DNA of 64,000 nt from CALOBA01 sp942491465. Lineage in GTDB: Bacteria > Pseudomonadota > Gammaproteobacteria > Chromatiales > Chromatiaceae. The notes under the pieces were generated by a model. The model saw only the letters and a program-made list of their open reading frames with translations, was not told the DNA's origin and ran no database searches. The position numbers and the translations under genes are program-made. The stretch is taken from assembly GCA_942491465.1 (NCBI GenBank), contig CALOBA010000073.1, positions 62,001 to 126,000 on the forward strand. Direction: 5' to 3'. Shown here piece by piece: positions 35,551 to 45,193 of this stretch (position 1 is the stretch's first letter; each line of letters starts with the position of its first letter).

Positions 35551-35945
35551 TTGATCCAGCCGATTATGGACTCGGAAATTTTTCCATTTCATACGGATGC
35601 GGCTCACTGGAAACATCCTGCAGATTTTGTTGTTCTCTTTTGTGAGAATCCCGGGAGCGGTGCCCGTCCGACTGAATTTATCGATACGCGGCGGTGGTAG
35701 GAAATGTCCCTCAACTGAGTCACGCCTTTCGGTCCAACATGGAAAACCGATTTCTCATCGCTGAGTTTCTGTGCTGTAGTCGATGAAGTCGAGGAGGTGA
35801 GGTTCGCAAGGCGTGCAGTTGTTGCCGCGGCATGCGCCCCGCGGTCAACAAGTCCAGGCAATTGCAGACAGATCTTGAAGCGCTGATTTCAAGAGAAAAA
35901 CCGCACAAGATATTTTTGGTCCACGGAGTGTTTACTCGTCACTGA
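35551..35945 (+). pseudogene. Decayed TauD-like 2-oxoglutarate/Fe(II) oxygenase in the first cassette
   Basis: One frame gives MDSEIFPFHTDAAHWKHP then FVVLFCENPGSGARPTEFID, which resembles the iron-binding region of TauD/TfdA proteins (His-X-Asp in FHTDAAHW). A later frame reads MRPAVNKSRQLQTDLEALI then KPHKIFLVHGVFTRH, resembling the C-terminal arm. Between them the frame is lost at least twice. A T-homopolymer run lies upstream at 35460-35483. The family assignment is tentative. Confidence 0.4.
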
Positions 35946-36217
35946 TGTTAAGCGAATACTGCATGCGCGGGGGCGTATGTCCGGATGATGCAGATCGGTG
36001 ACCGCGAGTTAATTAGAATAATAGTCGGAGGAATGCAACGAGCTCGTGGGAATCTGCGGGGCTTGGGCGAAGGCTAAACACTTCACGGACATAGCGGGAG
36101 AAAGTCATCAATCATCCGTTGATTTCGATCTTTAGCGCCCTCGGATCTGAGTGCCTTGCCCATAGCGCAGCATTAACCAAGAGTACATCGTGACCAAATG
36201 CCGACCCTCGCGAAGAT

Positions 36218-36907
36218 GTGAACTGTTCTTTACTGGGTTTGGCTTTCATGATGGCAATGACGTTGTCATTTTGCACATTCGGTTTTATCTTCAGCGAGAG
36301 ATCATCGACGCCAGAAAAGCCCGAGTCGGCAAGATCTGGCACTACAGCGATACGCGCAATCAATCTGCTGATCTCCCCTTTCGATAACCTGTCTCCTTCG
36401 AAATGGTTGCCGCGGTACTATGACACAGTTTCAATTTTGAATCAGTACCTCGGGAAGTCACTTGAAGACTTCGTTGGTCTTGATGCGGCGACGGCAGCTG
36501 CGGAGCTCATAAAATCTCTTGATCAGCAGGTGATGAAGAACGTCAAAACAAAATCCGCTGCGCACGCAAAAGTGTGGGAGGAAAAATCGCCACAAGAACA
36601 GGCAGCGCTCGTACAAGCTGCTTTAGGTTCCACGCTGCACATGGGGTGGGGCGAAGTCACGCGTGAATGCCCAGTATGTGGGAGCAACGGAACGCTGTCC
36701 GGAAACCAAGTCAAGGAATTTCCAGAGAAGTACGAAGATGAAGAACTGCTCATGGATGTTCAGTTTGGCGACCGATTTAAATGGTCATGTGGTCATCTCA
36801 AGGGAGCGGAAGAGGTGTGGGCAATACACGGATTCGACAACGACACGAAACCCGCCCGTCAAAGTTTGTACGAACTGTATGAGCCGGAGTACCCACCAAG
36901 AACATGA
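36218..36907 (+). CDS. Hypothetical cassette protein with a CPVCG motif
   Basis: A 229-residue open frame whose stop lies 28 bases before attC site 1, the normal cassette position. The first 30 residues are hydrophobic (FMMAMTLSFCTFGFIF) and could be an anchor, but the true start may be later. The C-terminal part has CPVCGSNGTLSG and, 40 residues on, FKWSCGHLKG, which may bind a metal. No family is recognised. Codon use is more AT-rich than in flanking chromosomal genes. Confidence 0.5.
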   Translation: MNCSLLGLAFMMAMTLSFCTFGFIFSERSSTPEKPESARSGTTAIRAINLLISPFDNLSPSKWLPRYYDTVSILNQYLGKSLEDFVGLDAATAAAELIKSLDQQVMKNVKTKSAAHAKVWEEKSPQEQAALVQAALGSTLHMGWGEVTRECPVCGSNGTLSGNQVKEFPEKYEDEELLMDVQFGDRFKWSCGHLKGAEEVWAIHGFDNDTKPARQSLYELYEPEYPPRT

Positions 36908-36934
36908 CAAAATATGTAGGTTCTGCGCGGCGCT

Positions 36935-37016
36935 GCCTAATAACGTTGCTCGAGCGCCAAACTGCAAGGGCGCTTCGCGCGTCGTGCCGCAGTTTGGCGG
37001 GTTGCTAACGTTAGCC
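36935..37016 (+). other. attC-like recombination site 1
   Basis: From GCCTAATAAC to GTTAGCC, 82 bp. Perfect 11-bp arms (CGCCAAACTGC at 36955-36965, GCAGTTTGGCG at 36989-36999) flank a variable centre. AACGTT boxes lie outside the arms on both sides. Confidence 0.75.
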
Positions 37017-37102
37017 CAGATAATTCTGCATTTCCGCCAATCAAGTAAGGGTTCCGAACCACCAGTCGCAACAAAGCGATTCGTTTAACGAGGATAAAAC
37101 AG

Positions 37103-37270
37103 ATGAAAATCACGGCATTAACTCCAGAAGACCTTCCCTTTAAAGCTCCTGGCATGGCGACTTGTGCAGCAGCTAGGTCAGCGGCTGTAGTGATGGAGCT
37201 TCCAGGAGTTCCCGGAAAGTTCAACGGAAATGATGTGGTAGATTCCAGCAGGAAACGCACAAGTATCTGA
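37103..37270 (+). CDS. Small hypothetical cassette protein
   Basis: A 55-codon frame (MKITALTPEDLPFKAPGMAT...) starts 86 bases after attC site 1. It reads as a regular small protein with no homopolymer bias, and a purine-rich AACGAGGATAAAA stretch sits upstream. No family is recognised. It is too short to be certain. Confidence 0.35.
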   Translation: MKITALTPEDLPFKAPGMATCAAARSAAVVMELPGVPGKFNGNDVVDSSRKRTSI

Positions 37271-37469
37271 ACGCCTTCATAATCTTCTGCGGAAATGAAT
37301 TGGTATCAGAATAAATTTATCGCTCGGCACAAGCGTTTGCATTCTGGCAGGACTTAGCGACATAACTGTAGCAGTCACGGAAGTCGAGATCTTTTACGGC
37401 TACCACGAACATGACAATTTTTGATTTGCACTGCTGATTTCCGTTTCTTAACATGCAATACGGCGCCAA

Positions 37470-37630
37470 GCCCAACATGCGCTATAACTGCATTCCCAAT
37501 GGTCTGGTTTTAACTTGACCAACCTGCGGATATCTACGAGGCGTACCGGCCTGTCGCGTATCAACAATAAAGATATTCAGGAAGACTAACAACGACTTAA
37601 TGTGATGTTCGTCTGTATGCAACGTTGGGC
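37470..37630 (+). other. attC-like site 2 (long)
   Basis: Outer cores GCCCAAC and GTTGGGC are exact inverse complements and both fit consensus. The 161-bp span is longer than usual, and the inner arms are weak, so this may be two partial sites. Confidence 0.45.
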
Positions 37631-38229
37631 TTCTGGTTAGTAGACCAGGTGAAATCAATGGCTATACCATTCACAGGTAGAAATCAGTACACAGGAGACG
37701 CAAGCTATTTTACTATCAGAACATTACGCTGAAGTCGATAATAGATAACGATTACGGCCTTCGTCTTTGAGCCTGGCAGCAAGAACAAGCCGCCGCGAGC
37801 ACAGCCAAGAACATCCAACCGAAAGATAGATTTTTTATGGGAAGGGAGTCGCCCACCAAAGCGGTGCGCGCCGGTTTGGCTGCGCTGCGTGTACCGTTGG
37901 CCGCAGACCTCGGTTTAAGCACCTGCCGCTGCAACCCTCTACATGCACAGGCGCGCAGCAGTGGAGACTGGATGGGCTCGCCGCCCTCTGCCCGGCGAGA
38001 CTGCAACCCGCCGGGGCGACCTTCCCTGCTGGGCCTGCAAGTGCCGCAATGGCGCAAGTCTATCCGCCCGATTCGCCGTGGGCAGAACAGCACGGCCCAC
38101 CCTTCGTCGCCGAACTGGGCATCGCCGCAAAGCTGCGCGATGTTCAGTGCAGTGTCACTGTCGGCCTGCGCCGCGAACACTGGTCGCCGGCACGCTCGGC
38201 GTCCAGTGCAGGGCGTCGGCACCGCACAC
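37631..38229. other. Cassette segment without a decidable gene
   Basis: A tiny frame at 37658 (24 codons) follows the attC core. From 37840 on, the GC-rich stretch is open in several overlapping frames on both strands, none with a recognised domain. It probably held one cassette gene that cannot be assigned a strand by eye. Confidence 0.4.
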
Positions 38230-38338
38230 GGCCAACCAGTGCACTAGCCCGAACGCTGGCCCGCGTCCAGCACGCTATTGGTCCCGCTTGCTGGCGCCAT
38301 GCGGGCCAGTGACGTCTGAGCTGTGCTGAACGTTATGC
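38230..38338 (+). other. attC-like site 3
   Basis: Outer cores GGCCAAC and GTTATGC, with perfect 9-bp arms CTGGCCCGC (38256-38264) and GCGGGCCAG (38301-38309). The 3' sequence TGAACGTTATGC is shared with site 10. Confidence 0.65.
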
Positions 38339-38357
38339 TCCACAACCGAACCTCTTC

Positions 38358-38854
38358 ATGAGTTTTATTTCCTATCCGCGAAAAACGAGTTGCAATCGCG
38401 CACCTTGCCAAACTTAATTTAGAACTCGTGTGATTCAAAGTATTTCTGATCTTGACCGAATTGAATGGTGGGAACGGAACACTCGCTTCGAACCGCGATA
38501 AGAAAATCCACAGATGTTTTGGTAATAGTATCAAGAGAGTCTCTTTCCAGTTCGGCAATGGCCGCAGAAATGGATTACGCAAACTCACTGAAAAAACATA
38601 TTGTTCCAATTATCATTGATGAGGTCGAGTCAAGACATACCCCTTGGCTTCAGGCCGCCATGAAATATCAAGCCATCACGTTTGATGAGCGTCTTCCGTC
38701 CCAGTCAACAGATCTTATAGTCAAGCTCGTTAAATCGAAGAAGGGAATTGTTTCTACGCACGAAACAAAAAGGTTTGAATTTTTTCAAAATTTTATCGGC
38801 GGTTCTGCGGCTGTAGCAGCTCTTCTTATTTTATTCTTTACAAATCCAGAGTGA
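38358..38854 (+). pseudogene. Decayed TIR-domain cassette gene
   Basis: Starts 20 bases after attC site 3 with MSFISYP, the usual TIR opening. Frame changes follow, then KRVAIAHLAKLNLELV in another frame, and from 38465 a continuous tail TDVLVIVSRESLSSSAM. That tail includes MDYANSLKKHIVPIIIDEVE, then AITFDERLP and a C-terminal membrane helix (AAVAALLILFFTN). Read together it is a TIR-like protein with a C-terminal anchor, broken by at least two frameshifts. Confidence 0.55.
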
Positions 38855-39075
38855 AACGCATGTTCACAAGATAGAAGAGGTCCCTTTGCCAATTGTAGCT
38901 TGACCGAAATTCTTCTATAATGATTATCTTAGTTTTCACAGATGATATAATCGGCAACGATGATGTCCAAGACCGTTTTCTAGGGGCTTCCTAGGAAAGG
39001 TTTTTGAAGCTGAAGACTTTAACTACAATCTTCAGCGTTGGCTTAGTGAAATTTCTCAAGATATCGCAACCAGAA

Positions 39076-39128
39076 GTCTAAGGATCAGCGGACGCGCCAA
39101 GGCGCGCGCCGCTGATGTGACGTTGGCT
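39076..39128 (+). other. attC-like site 4 (short)
   Basis: 53 bp between GTCTAAG and GTTGGCT. Arms ATCAGCGG (39084-39091) and CCGCTGAT (39109-39116) pair perfectly, with a GC-rich loop. It is shorter than most attC sites. Confidence 0.6.
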
Positions 39129-39183
39129 GCGTGCGGAGCTGCCATGCTCTCGGGGCGCCGAGGTCGAGATATCTGGAGCTACA

Positions 39184-39672
39184 ATGGCAAGAAGGGTTTT
39201 CTTTAGTTCTCATTACAATCGCGATGTCCGAAGGGTTGTTCAAGTACGCAACTCCTGGGTAGTTCGCCGATACGGCGAAGCACAGCCCTTCTACGACAAG
39301 GCGGAGTTTGAGCAGGCCAAGAAGCGCGCTGGTGGTATCGAGGCATGGATCGAGCAACAACTCAAAGGCACATCCGTCACAGTCGTGCTATTCGGAGCCG
39401 AGACGTTTGAACGCAAGTGGGTCAGGCACGAGATCAAAAGAAGCTACGAGCTTGGCAAGGGAATCCTCGCCATCGACATTCACAAAATCAGGGACCCCCA
39501 ACTCGGTGCAGATGTAAAGGGAAAGAACCCGTTGGACTATTGGTACACAACAGAGAACGGAAGGAAGATACCTTTTTCGGAGCAGTATAAAACATACGAG
39601 TGGGTTCGCGACGACGGATACTCGAACATGCCTGCCTGGATAGAAGCAGCGGCTTCCGCCTTGGGTCGCTAG
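39184..39672 (+). CDS. ThsB-like TIR protein (Thoeris type, PF08937-like)
   Basis: A 162-residue protein. RRVFFSSHYNRDVRRVVQVRNSW at the N-terminus, WIEQQLKGTSVTVVLFGAET in the middle, then WVRHEIKRSYELGKGILAIDIHKI, match the MTH538/ThsB TIR-like family. In Thoeris, ThsB senses phage and makes a cyclic ADP-ribose signal for ThsA. No ThsA (SIR2-SLOG) gene is visible in this window. The gene begins 56 bases after the 3' core of attC site 4 and ends 51 bases before site 5, so it is a single-gene cassette. Confidence 0.75.
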   Translation: MARRVFFSSHYNRDVRRVVQVRNSWVVRRYGEAQPFYDKAEFEQAKKRAGGIEAWIEQQLKGTSVTVVLFGAETFERKWVRHEIKRSYELGKGILAIDIHKIRDPQLGADVKGKNPLDYWYTTENGRKIPFSEQYKTYEWVRDDGYSNMPAWIEAAASALGR

Positions 39673-39722
39673 GTAGTGACGCGGACGTGAACACCTGCCA
39701 GCAGGATCGGGACGTAACAACC

Positions 39723-39759
39723 GGCTAACAAACCTGCCAGCGCGCGGTTAGCGTTAGCG
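39723..39759 (+). other. attC-like site 5 (very short or partial)
   Basis: GGCTAAC at 39723 and GTTAGCG at 39753 are inverse-like cores, with CTAAC/GTTAG flanking a GC-rich centre. Only 37 bp, so the site may be truncated or extend upstream to about 39690, where ACCTGCCAGC is duplicated. Confidence 0.4.
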
Positions 39760-39774
39760 ATGTAGGACAAATTT

Positions 39775-40290
39775 ATGGCAATTTCCATTAGTGACCTTCG
39801 CGCAGCGGGAACGCGGGCACACAGAACTACAGTTCTAAAATCTCTCAATGAGGCACTTGCCCGCAGCAAACCAACGGCGTTTCTGTGCCACAGCCACAAG
39901 GACAACGACCTTGCTGAAGGACTGCAAGTACTACTCGCTGAAAATGGGTGGGATTTGTATATCGACTGGAAAGATCACGAAATGCCAGAGAAGCCAAGTA
40001 GGGAGACTGCCGATAAGATCAAGAAGAAAATTGGCGGGCTAGATTGGTTCTTATTTCTCGCCTTTCGAATTCGGCGTCGCGTTGAGGTCCTGTGGGAAAT
40101 TGGTATCGCAGATACTAGAAAGAGCCACGATAAAATACTCATCATTCCAACATCAGATAGTTCCGGAACGTGGTACGGAAACGAATACTTACAACTTTAT
40201 AATCAGATTGACACTGCTCAAGGCGGTGGACCCGCTAGATTTCCCGCCGGAGCAAAACGTCCGGCGGAACCTGTGCACAATTTGAGATAG
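39775..40290 (+). CDS. TIR-domain protein, second intact cassette
   Basis: A 171-residue protein starting 16 bases after site 5. The TIR fold is seen in PTAFLCHSHKDNDLAEGLQV, GWDLYIDWKDHEMPEKP, GGLDWFLFLA, then WEIGIADTRKSHDKILIIPT and YGNEYLQLYNQID. Known TIR relatives cleave NAD+ or build signalling nucleotides in anti-phage defence. Residues between LFLA and WEIG (FRIRRRVEVL) read like a locally shifted frame, with the overall frame restored. The usual NS..S.WC...-type segment is missing there. A hairpin (CCGCCGGA / TCCGGCGG) overlaps the 3' end. Confidence 0.6.
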   Translation: MAISISDLRAAGTRAHRTTVLKSLNEALARSKPTAFLCHSHKDNDLAEGLQVLLAENGWDLYIDWKDHEMPEKPSRETADKIKKKIGGLDWFLFLAFRIRRRVEVLWEIGIADTRKSHDKILIIPTSDSSGTWYGNEYLQLYNQIDTAQGGGPARFPAGAKRPAEPVHNLR

Positions 40291-40783
40291 GCAAATTCTG
40301 TGGAATGCAAGCTGAAACACTTGGAAATCATCCAGTCGGCCATCATGCGGATGGCGGGGAATTCTTTCCTGCTCAAGGGTTGGAGTGTCACACTTGTCTC
40401 GCGCTGTTTGCGTTAGCCGCAAAAGATAGCAATCCAATGTTTTGTTGTCGCCTACATTCCGCGCATCTGCTTTTGGGTGCTAGACGCATATTTCCTCCGG
40501 CAGGAACGTCTATACCGGGCCCTTTACAATCAAGTGGCTTTAAAGCAGGAAATCGATATTGACTTCAGCATGGATACAACCCCATTTTCACTTCGGTTGA
40601 ATCAGATGTGGAGCTGGCAGCATTCTCGGTAACCTCGCCGCTCCCTCTCGTGTACAGTAGCGTGGCGTGGTCCCGCTTACTGCAATTGTTGTAACCACTG
40701 CGGTTGTGGTCTATGCCTGCTAACGATCGGCTTCGAGAGGGACGCCCAACAGGAGGCTTCCCGCCAGTTTCCGCGCCCTCAAG

Positions 40784-40861
40784 CCCCAACGATAGCGCGC
40801 TACAAGGACAACGGGGACTGCAATCTTCTAATGACGTCTAGCCCCGTGCAGCGCGTTATAT
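40784..40861 (+). other. attC-like site 6
   Basis: From CCCCAAC to GTTATAT, 78 bp. Pairs of TAGCGCGCT with AGCGCGTTA and ACGGGG with CCCCGT form the expected imperfect arms. An alternative 5' core GCCCAAC is at 40744. Confidence 0.5.
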
Positions 40862-41610
40862 GCGCCGATTCCGACGCAGCAGATCTCATTGTCGAAGGCT
40901 TTTCGAACAAGCGGGTACACGTACCTGGCGGGTCATCTCATGAAATTGAAATCCTGGGTACGGATTGGGCAAAAGGCAAATGAAGAGATGCCGCAAAAGC
41001 GCCAGCGCGTAAGGCCCATACGTTGCTGTTCCCATTCATCGTCCTCAAGCTGGATGGAGCAAGAACTTCTTTATCGCTCTGTATATCTCGCACCGCGGCC
41101 GGGCTTATGTCGGTTACTGCGATTATTTGTGGTGGGGCGATCTCGCGAAACATTGATATCAGTGGGTTGATTCCGGCGGTTTTTCAGGGTGATCTTTAGC
41201 ATCTTTATGCAGTGTTGATTCAGGCTGGCCACCGCGCACCCAACCTGGGCGGCAGATCGGGATGCGTTGTTGGTGTTCCGGCGATAATGAAGAACTGGAG
41301 TTTAAAGGTGCTGCGCTTCTCAAGTGCGGGTACTGGGTTCACCGAAAACAGCGCAAATGCCGATGCAGTTCCCTGGGCCAGTATCATCCGGTTGCGAGGT
41401 GGTACTGTGCATTCACTGTACCACTGGGAGAATTGATGGACTGTGCGTGAGTTTCTATCTGAAAATCGCCAAGCCGCATTTTCTTGTTAAAACGCGAAAT
41501 TGGAACCCATTGCTTGTCGGCGGGTTATGGCTGCCGATGACGCATGTTCGTTATGAAGGACACGCCGTAGATTGAGAGATCGTGGCTTCTGACGTATTGC
41601 TTCCTTAATT

Positions 41611-41700
41611 GGCTCGGCAAACCCATGCGCGCCGAATTCAACTGAACGAGCAGTCAGGTACGGCACCAGCGCGGTATGGGTGACCATTGAAACGTTAGCT
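41611..41700 (+). other. attC-like site 7
   Basis: Ends in GTTAGCT at 41694-41700. Arms ACCCATGCGCG near 41621 and GCGCGGTATGGGT near 41669 pair imperfectly. A 5' core is not clear. Confidence 0.4.
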
Positions 41701-42261
41701 CGAGCACTTCGGAAATGCCAACCAGCTCCTCTGGAGATGTGGAGTAGAACGAAAGTACATCTGTTGAATTGGTGTCCAGCATGTCGCAATAGGTTGGAGG
41801 GCAATGTCGGATCTTTCATGGTGGGTGAGGGCAAGCTCGGCCTCAGATTGACGGACGCCGGTGGCGGGAGATGCCGCTTGCGACTACGCCAGCTTACCGA
41901 AATGGCGTTCAGGGCTACAAGGCCACCCCGAAAAATATGGCGGCCACCGGATAGGCACATTGGTCGGATTTTTGATTACTTTGTCAACCAGGATACCGTT
42001 CCCGGAGATCTCGTTCTGGCGCATAAGGCGATGGCATCGCCCCGCGTTAGGATATGCCCGATTTTGTCCGACATCCACACACCCATACGATCCAGCTTAC
42101 GGGTACGCGTTATGGCGGTCTGCTGGACTGGATCAGCTAACCTGGCAACGCCGCTGCTGGTGGTGCCGGAACTGCTGAATGACCGTCGATGCCGAAGCCA
42201 TCTTTCGAGGCTGGCAAAATTCCACGGGCGTATTCTGGATTCCACTTGTCGTAATGGGGAA

Positions 42262-42347
42262 GGCAACAGGGCGCAAACCCGACCACTGTGCGACCGCCGC
42301 TGACTCAGGCGGCCCGGCGGTCGGCGGCGACTACACGACCGTTGAAC
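42262..42347 (+). other. attC-like site 8
   Basis: Ends in GTTGAAC, a perfect GTTRRRY match. Arms CGACCGCCG (42291-42299) and CGGCGGTCG (42315-42323) pair exactly. Confidence 0.5.
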
Positions 42348-42815
42348 TCAAATTGAACGCGGCCTGAAATCACGCGCGCTGGATAAGCACTGTCTGGATC
42401 GGCAGCGTGTCCGGACATCGTTAAGCACGTTCAGGCCGCGCCGGTTTATCCGAACAGCGTGGTGCGTTTGAAGGCTTTGTTGCGGTCACCGGCGACGACC
42501 TGATTCGCTGTAACCGTGAGCAACGTCGGACGCCGGACAACAATAACAACCTTGTTCGCAACGCATTACGCGTCTTGGTTTCATCAATACGCGTGGCGAA
42601 AACGGATCAGTGGTCATTCCGCAGCCCTATTCGCGAAGCTGCCGCGATAGCGGGCCGGTGAAATGGAAGGCATGATGGATCAGGACGATAACCTTATCCG
42701 GCAATGGACGGTTGATGGTTGGCGTTTTTGTTTCCACATCAAGAAAACCGTACGTTTGCCGCCTGGTTATTCGCAGAGTTGACGAGACACTGAGCGAATA
42801 GAGGCGCAATCATAT

Positions 42816-42905
42816 GCCCAACATACGCGCCTCGACCCGATCTCCCGTTGCCGCGCCGTCATGTCCGACGCGGCAACGGGCGGCAGGCAAGACTTCACGT
42901 TAGAG
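42816..42905 (+). other. attC-like site 9
   Basis: GCCCAAC to GTTAGAG, 90 bp, with perfect 12-bp arms CCCGTTGCCGCG (42844-42855) and CGCGGCAACGGG (42869-42880). The next reading frame starts 7 bases later. Confidence 0.7.
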
Positions 42906-42911
42906 TTGAAA

Positions 42912-43154
42912 ATGGCCCATCGGAGAAGAAATAATAAGCGAATCAGAAGCGTCAAGATTATTGAGGCGGAGATAGCAGCGCACGAAGAACGCTTCAGAAA
43001 GCATTTGTTGTGGAGTGCTCGAAATAAAAAATACTCTGAAAGATGGAAATACTATTGCTCGCAAATAAATGAAAAGATATTTGAGCTTAAACGAAGAGAA
43101 CAAAATTATAAAAACACTTTTTTGGGGCTGTTTCCTCGCTCATGGAACAGATGA
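42912..43154 (+). CDS. Small basic cassette protein
   Basis: 80 residues from ATG 42912, directly behind attC site 9. It is Lys/Arg/Glu-rich and probably one long helix (SVKIIEAEIAAHEERFRKHL). No family is recognised. AT-rich codons set it apart from the chromosome. It may bind nucleic acid, but that is only suggested by charge. Confidence 0.45.
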   Translation: MAHRRRNNKRIRSVKIIEAEIAAHEERFRKHLLWSARNKKYSERWKYYCSQINEKIFELKRREQNYKNTFLGLFPRSWNR

Positions 43155-43285
43155 CGGAGGAGGCAATGAAGAGCTCCTATTGCGGCAAGTGAAGCAATAA
43201 GCTCGCGAAGGCGAAAAAGAAGCATTGGTATTGATTTGATGCCAGAGTTGGATTTTCCCTGAAGCAATATTCAAATGGTAAGTGC

Positions 43286-43700
43286 ATGTATTCCGATTGG
43301 AAGAGAAATGAATTCTACAGTCTCATCTGGAAGTCCGGCTTGGAGGCAGGCAAAGCTAAAAGAGGCGAAAAAGGAGAAACAAGAACTATAAGTGCGCGGG
43401 TTGCACAAGCGGAAAACAAGACAAAGGAGCACTGCGCTGTCAAGCTGCGATTACCCCAAGATTATTGGTGCCCTTATTGCGAGCATTACCGGTGATGATC
43501 CTCATGCAGATCATATTTATCCCGTATCTCGCGGCGGTTTATCAACACTGGTCAACATGGTTTACGTCTGTGCTACCTGCAATATTAAAAAGAGAGATAA
43601 TACTTTGAGAATGTTCATCGGTGAGTTTGGGCTGGATCGCGATAGCTATCGAGAAGCGGTTAATATCAGCTTGATAGAGAATATTGAGGAAATGGCATAA
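43286..43700 (+). pseudogene. HNH endonuclease, split by a frameshift
   Basis: The first frame (from 43286) ends YWCPYCEHYR at a stop near 43493. The next frame continues TGDDPHADHIYPVSRGGL then NMVYVCATCNIKKRDNTLR to 43700. Joined, this is a HNH nuclease with CPYC, the DHIYP active-site His, and CATCN. One small indel near 43490 separates the parts. HNH proteins cut DNA in restriction and phage-defence systems. Confidence 0.6.
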
Positions 43701-43928
43701 ACCAAGTCAGCGAAGCAAGTCCCGCAGCCAGGTGTTTATTGTGCATCCATTAAGCGAATACGAAGATGCCAAGCGCTAAATTACCGCTATTGACGCCAAA
43801 CTGCGGCCGGCGCTGGCGCATGTGGCCGCGGTTTAGCTGTGAAACTGCAATTAACTGGTCAGGCGATCAAAGACGACACCATGAGGTACTGGCTGGCAAA
43901 GACGCACTCTTGAACCAGCAGGAGAGCG

Positions 43929-44576
43929 GGGTCGGACCACGCTAACGAACTGAATCTCCTTCAATTGCCTGCCAAACACAGCTGTTGTCGACCGTTAGCG
44001 GGTCGTTTTCACGGCAAGAATGCCCCCCGTAGGAGGCTTTGGGCTCTCGGAGCATACGGTGCCCATCCCCCTCCTGAATGCGCCGCCCCCTCGCGCGTGC
44101 CCAGCTTCTCCAAGACGTCGCCCACGAACCCTTCACCGCCAACCGCAAGTGCTTGTGTCCATTCCGGCCGACGGACATTCCAGGGACTGTTTATAGTCTC
44201 CTCAACCCGGTCCCGGTCCCGGTCCCGGTCCCGGTCCCGGTGGCGTGCGACAAGCTCCGCGTCGGCGCCCCCGGCACCGCAACATGCGAGCAGTCTGTCG
44301 TTGAGGACTGCGAACCCGAAGCGCCTCCGCGCCTCGAACAATTACTGCAACCATCGCGCACGGTCGCGCGGGAAGTTCAGAAGAAACCCCTGCTTGTGGT
44401 AGCGGTGGGTGATGCCGGATGTGCCCCGGAATGTGATGCCGATTCGCTTTCGCCATGGATCGCCTTCTCAATTAAGAGTGCCCATTTCGTGTTGGAAATC
44501 GCTGTTCTAAGCAGCGCCAGCTTTCCTGGCTGCGGAGTTTTGCGATAAAAAACATGAATTTGCAATGGTCCGACCC
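43929..44576 (-). mobile_element. RAYT-derived non-autonomous element, copy 2
   Basis: 648 bp with GGGTCGGACCA / TGGTCCGACCC ends. It contains the same minus-strand RAYT remnant with its start at 44456 and six hexamer units. The C-terminal part GRRIQEGDGH...LREPKASYGG is retained at 43950-44050. The core is deleted as in copies 1 and 3. Confidence 0.85.
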
Positions 44577-44676
44577 CGTTTGTCCGTAATCGCACCCGAC
44601 GTGGTCATCTGAGGTGGAGGGTTTCTCACTCCAACGACTTCGATCTGCCGCTTTTCCGGCGTGATCGCCTTCCTGT

Positions 44677-44925
44677 ATGCTTTTGCGGCGCTGGGACGAG
44701 GAGAAGTGTTTTGACACCTGGAAAAAATGCACTTTAGCCAAGCCAAGCTTCGGAAGGCGTGGGCAAGGCTACGGTGTTGCCATCGAGAATCAGACGCGCC
44801 TGGCCATCTGTGACCAGTGTCCTGGTCGGCCCCTGGCGCTGCACGCGACCCTTGGGCTTGATGGCTTCAACGACGAGAAGGCGTTGCGCAAACAGGACAA
44901 GCGTCAAGTCGATCGCACCCACTGA
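44677..44925 (+). pseudogene. IS4-type transposase remnant
   Basis: A fragment of about 80 codons, LRRWDEEKCFDTWKK then AIENQTRLAICDQ, LHATLGLDG and EKALRKQDKRQVDR. It resembles the C-terminal catalytic glutamate region of IS4/IS5-like transposases. Both ends are missing. It abuts RAYT element copy 2. Confidence 0.45.
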
Positions 44926-45079
44926 GTCGACCCGATGGTACCGACCGACCCGACTGGACCGTGCCGGTGTTTCTGCTACACCTCCAAGGTGAGCCTGCCA
45001 GAGTGCTGCGCTTCTTTTTAAGCACTGTTTTCAAACCGGCGTCACCAGCGCTCTATGAACCGGCGACTTACGTCAGCCT

Positions 45080-45193
45080 ATGTTGATAGCGTATCTGTGA
45101 AATGGACCGGACACCGTTGCTTCGGAGTATCAATCCGAGTTGTCGAAAATGTGGGACAGCCAAGAGTTCAAGAAGCTGCCACCGCTAAGCTGA
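45080..45193 (+). pseudogene. Truncated partner ORF of the DUF2442 gene
   Basis: One frame reads SEYQSELSKMWDSQEFKKL before PPLS and stops in TGATG, overlapping the DUF2442 start. It resembles the C-terminus of DUF4160 proteins, common partners of DUF2442. No upstream start or fold is left, so it is a remnant. The assignment is tentative. Confidence 0.3.

Larger units (their letters stand above)
40291..42815. other. Cassette stretch with no recognisable gene
   Basis: After the TIR gene about 2.5 kb holds only short overlapping frames on both strands. Examples are at 40889, 41262 (Cys-rich, CWCSGD...LLKCGYW) and 41680-42303. Core-like motifs are at 40413 (GTTAGCC) and at sites 6-8. These look like small or decayed cassettes. 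None can be named. Confidence 0.45.

Noticed and set aside
37837..38329. Overlapping frames in cassette 3 as real genes
   Set aside because: All three plus frames and one minus frame are open because of GC content; none has a recognisable domain.
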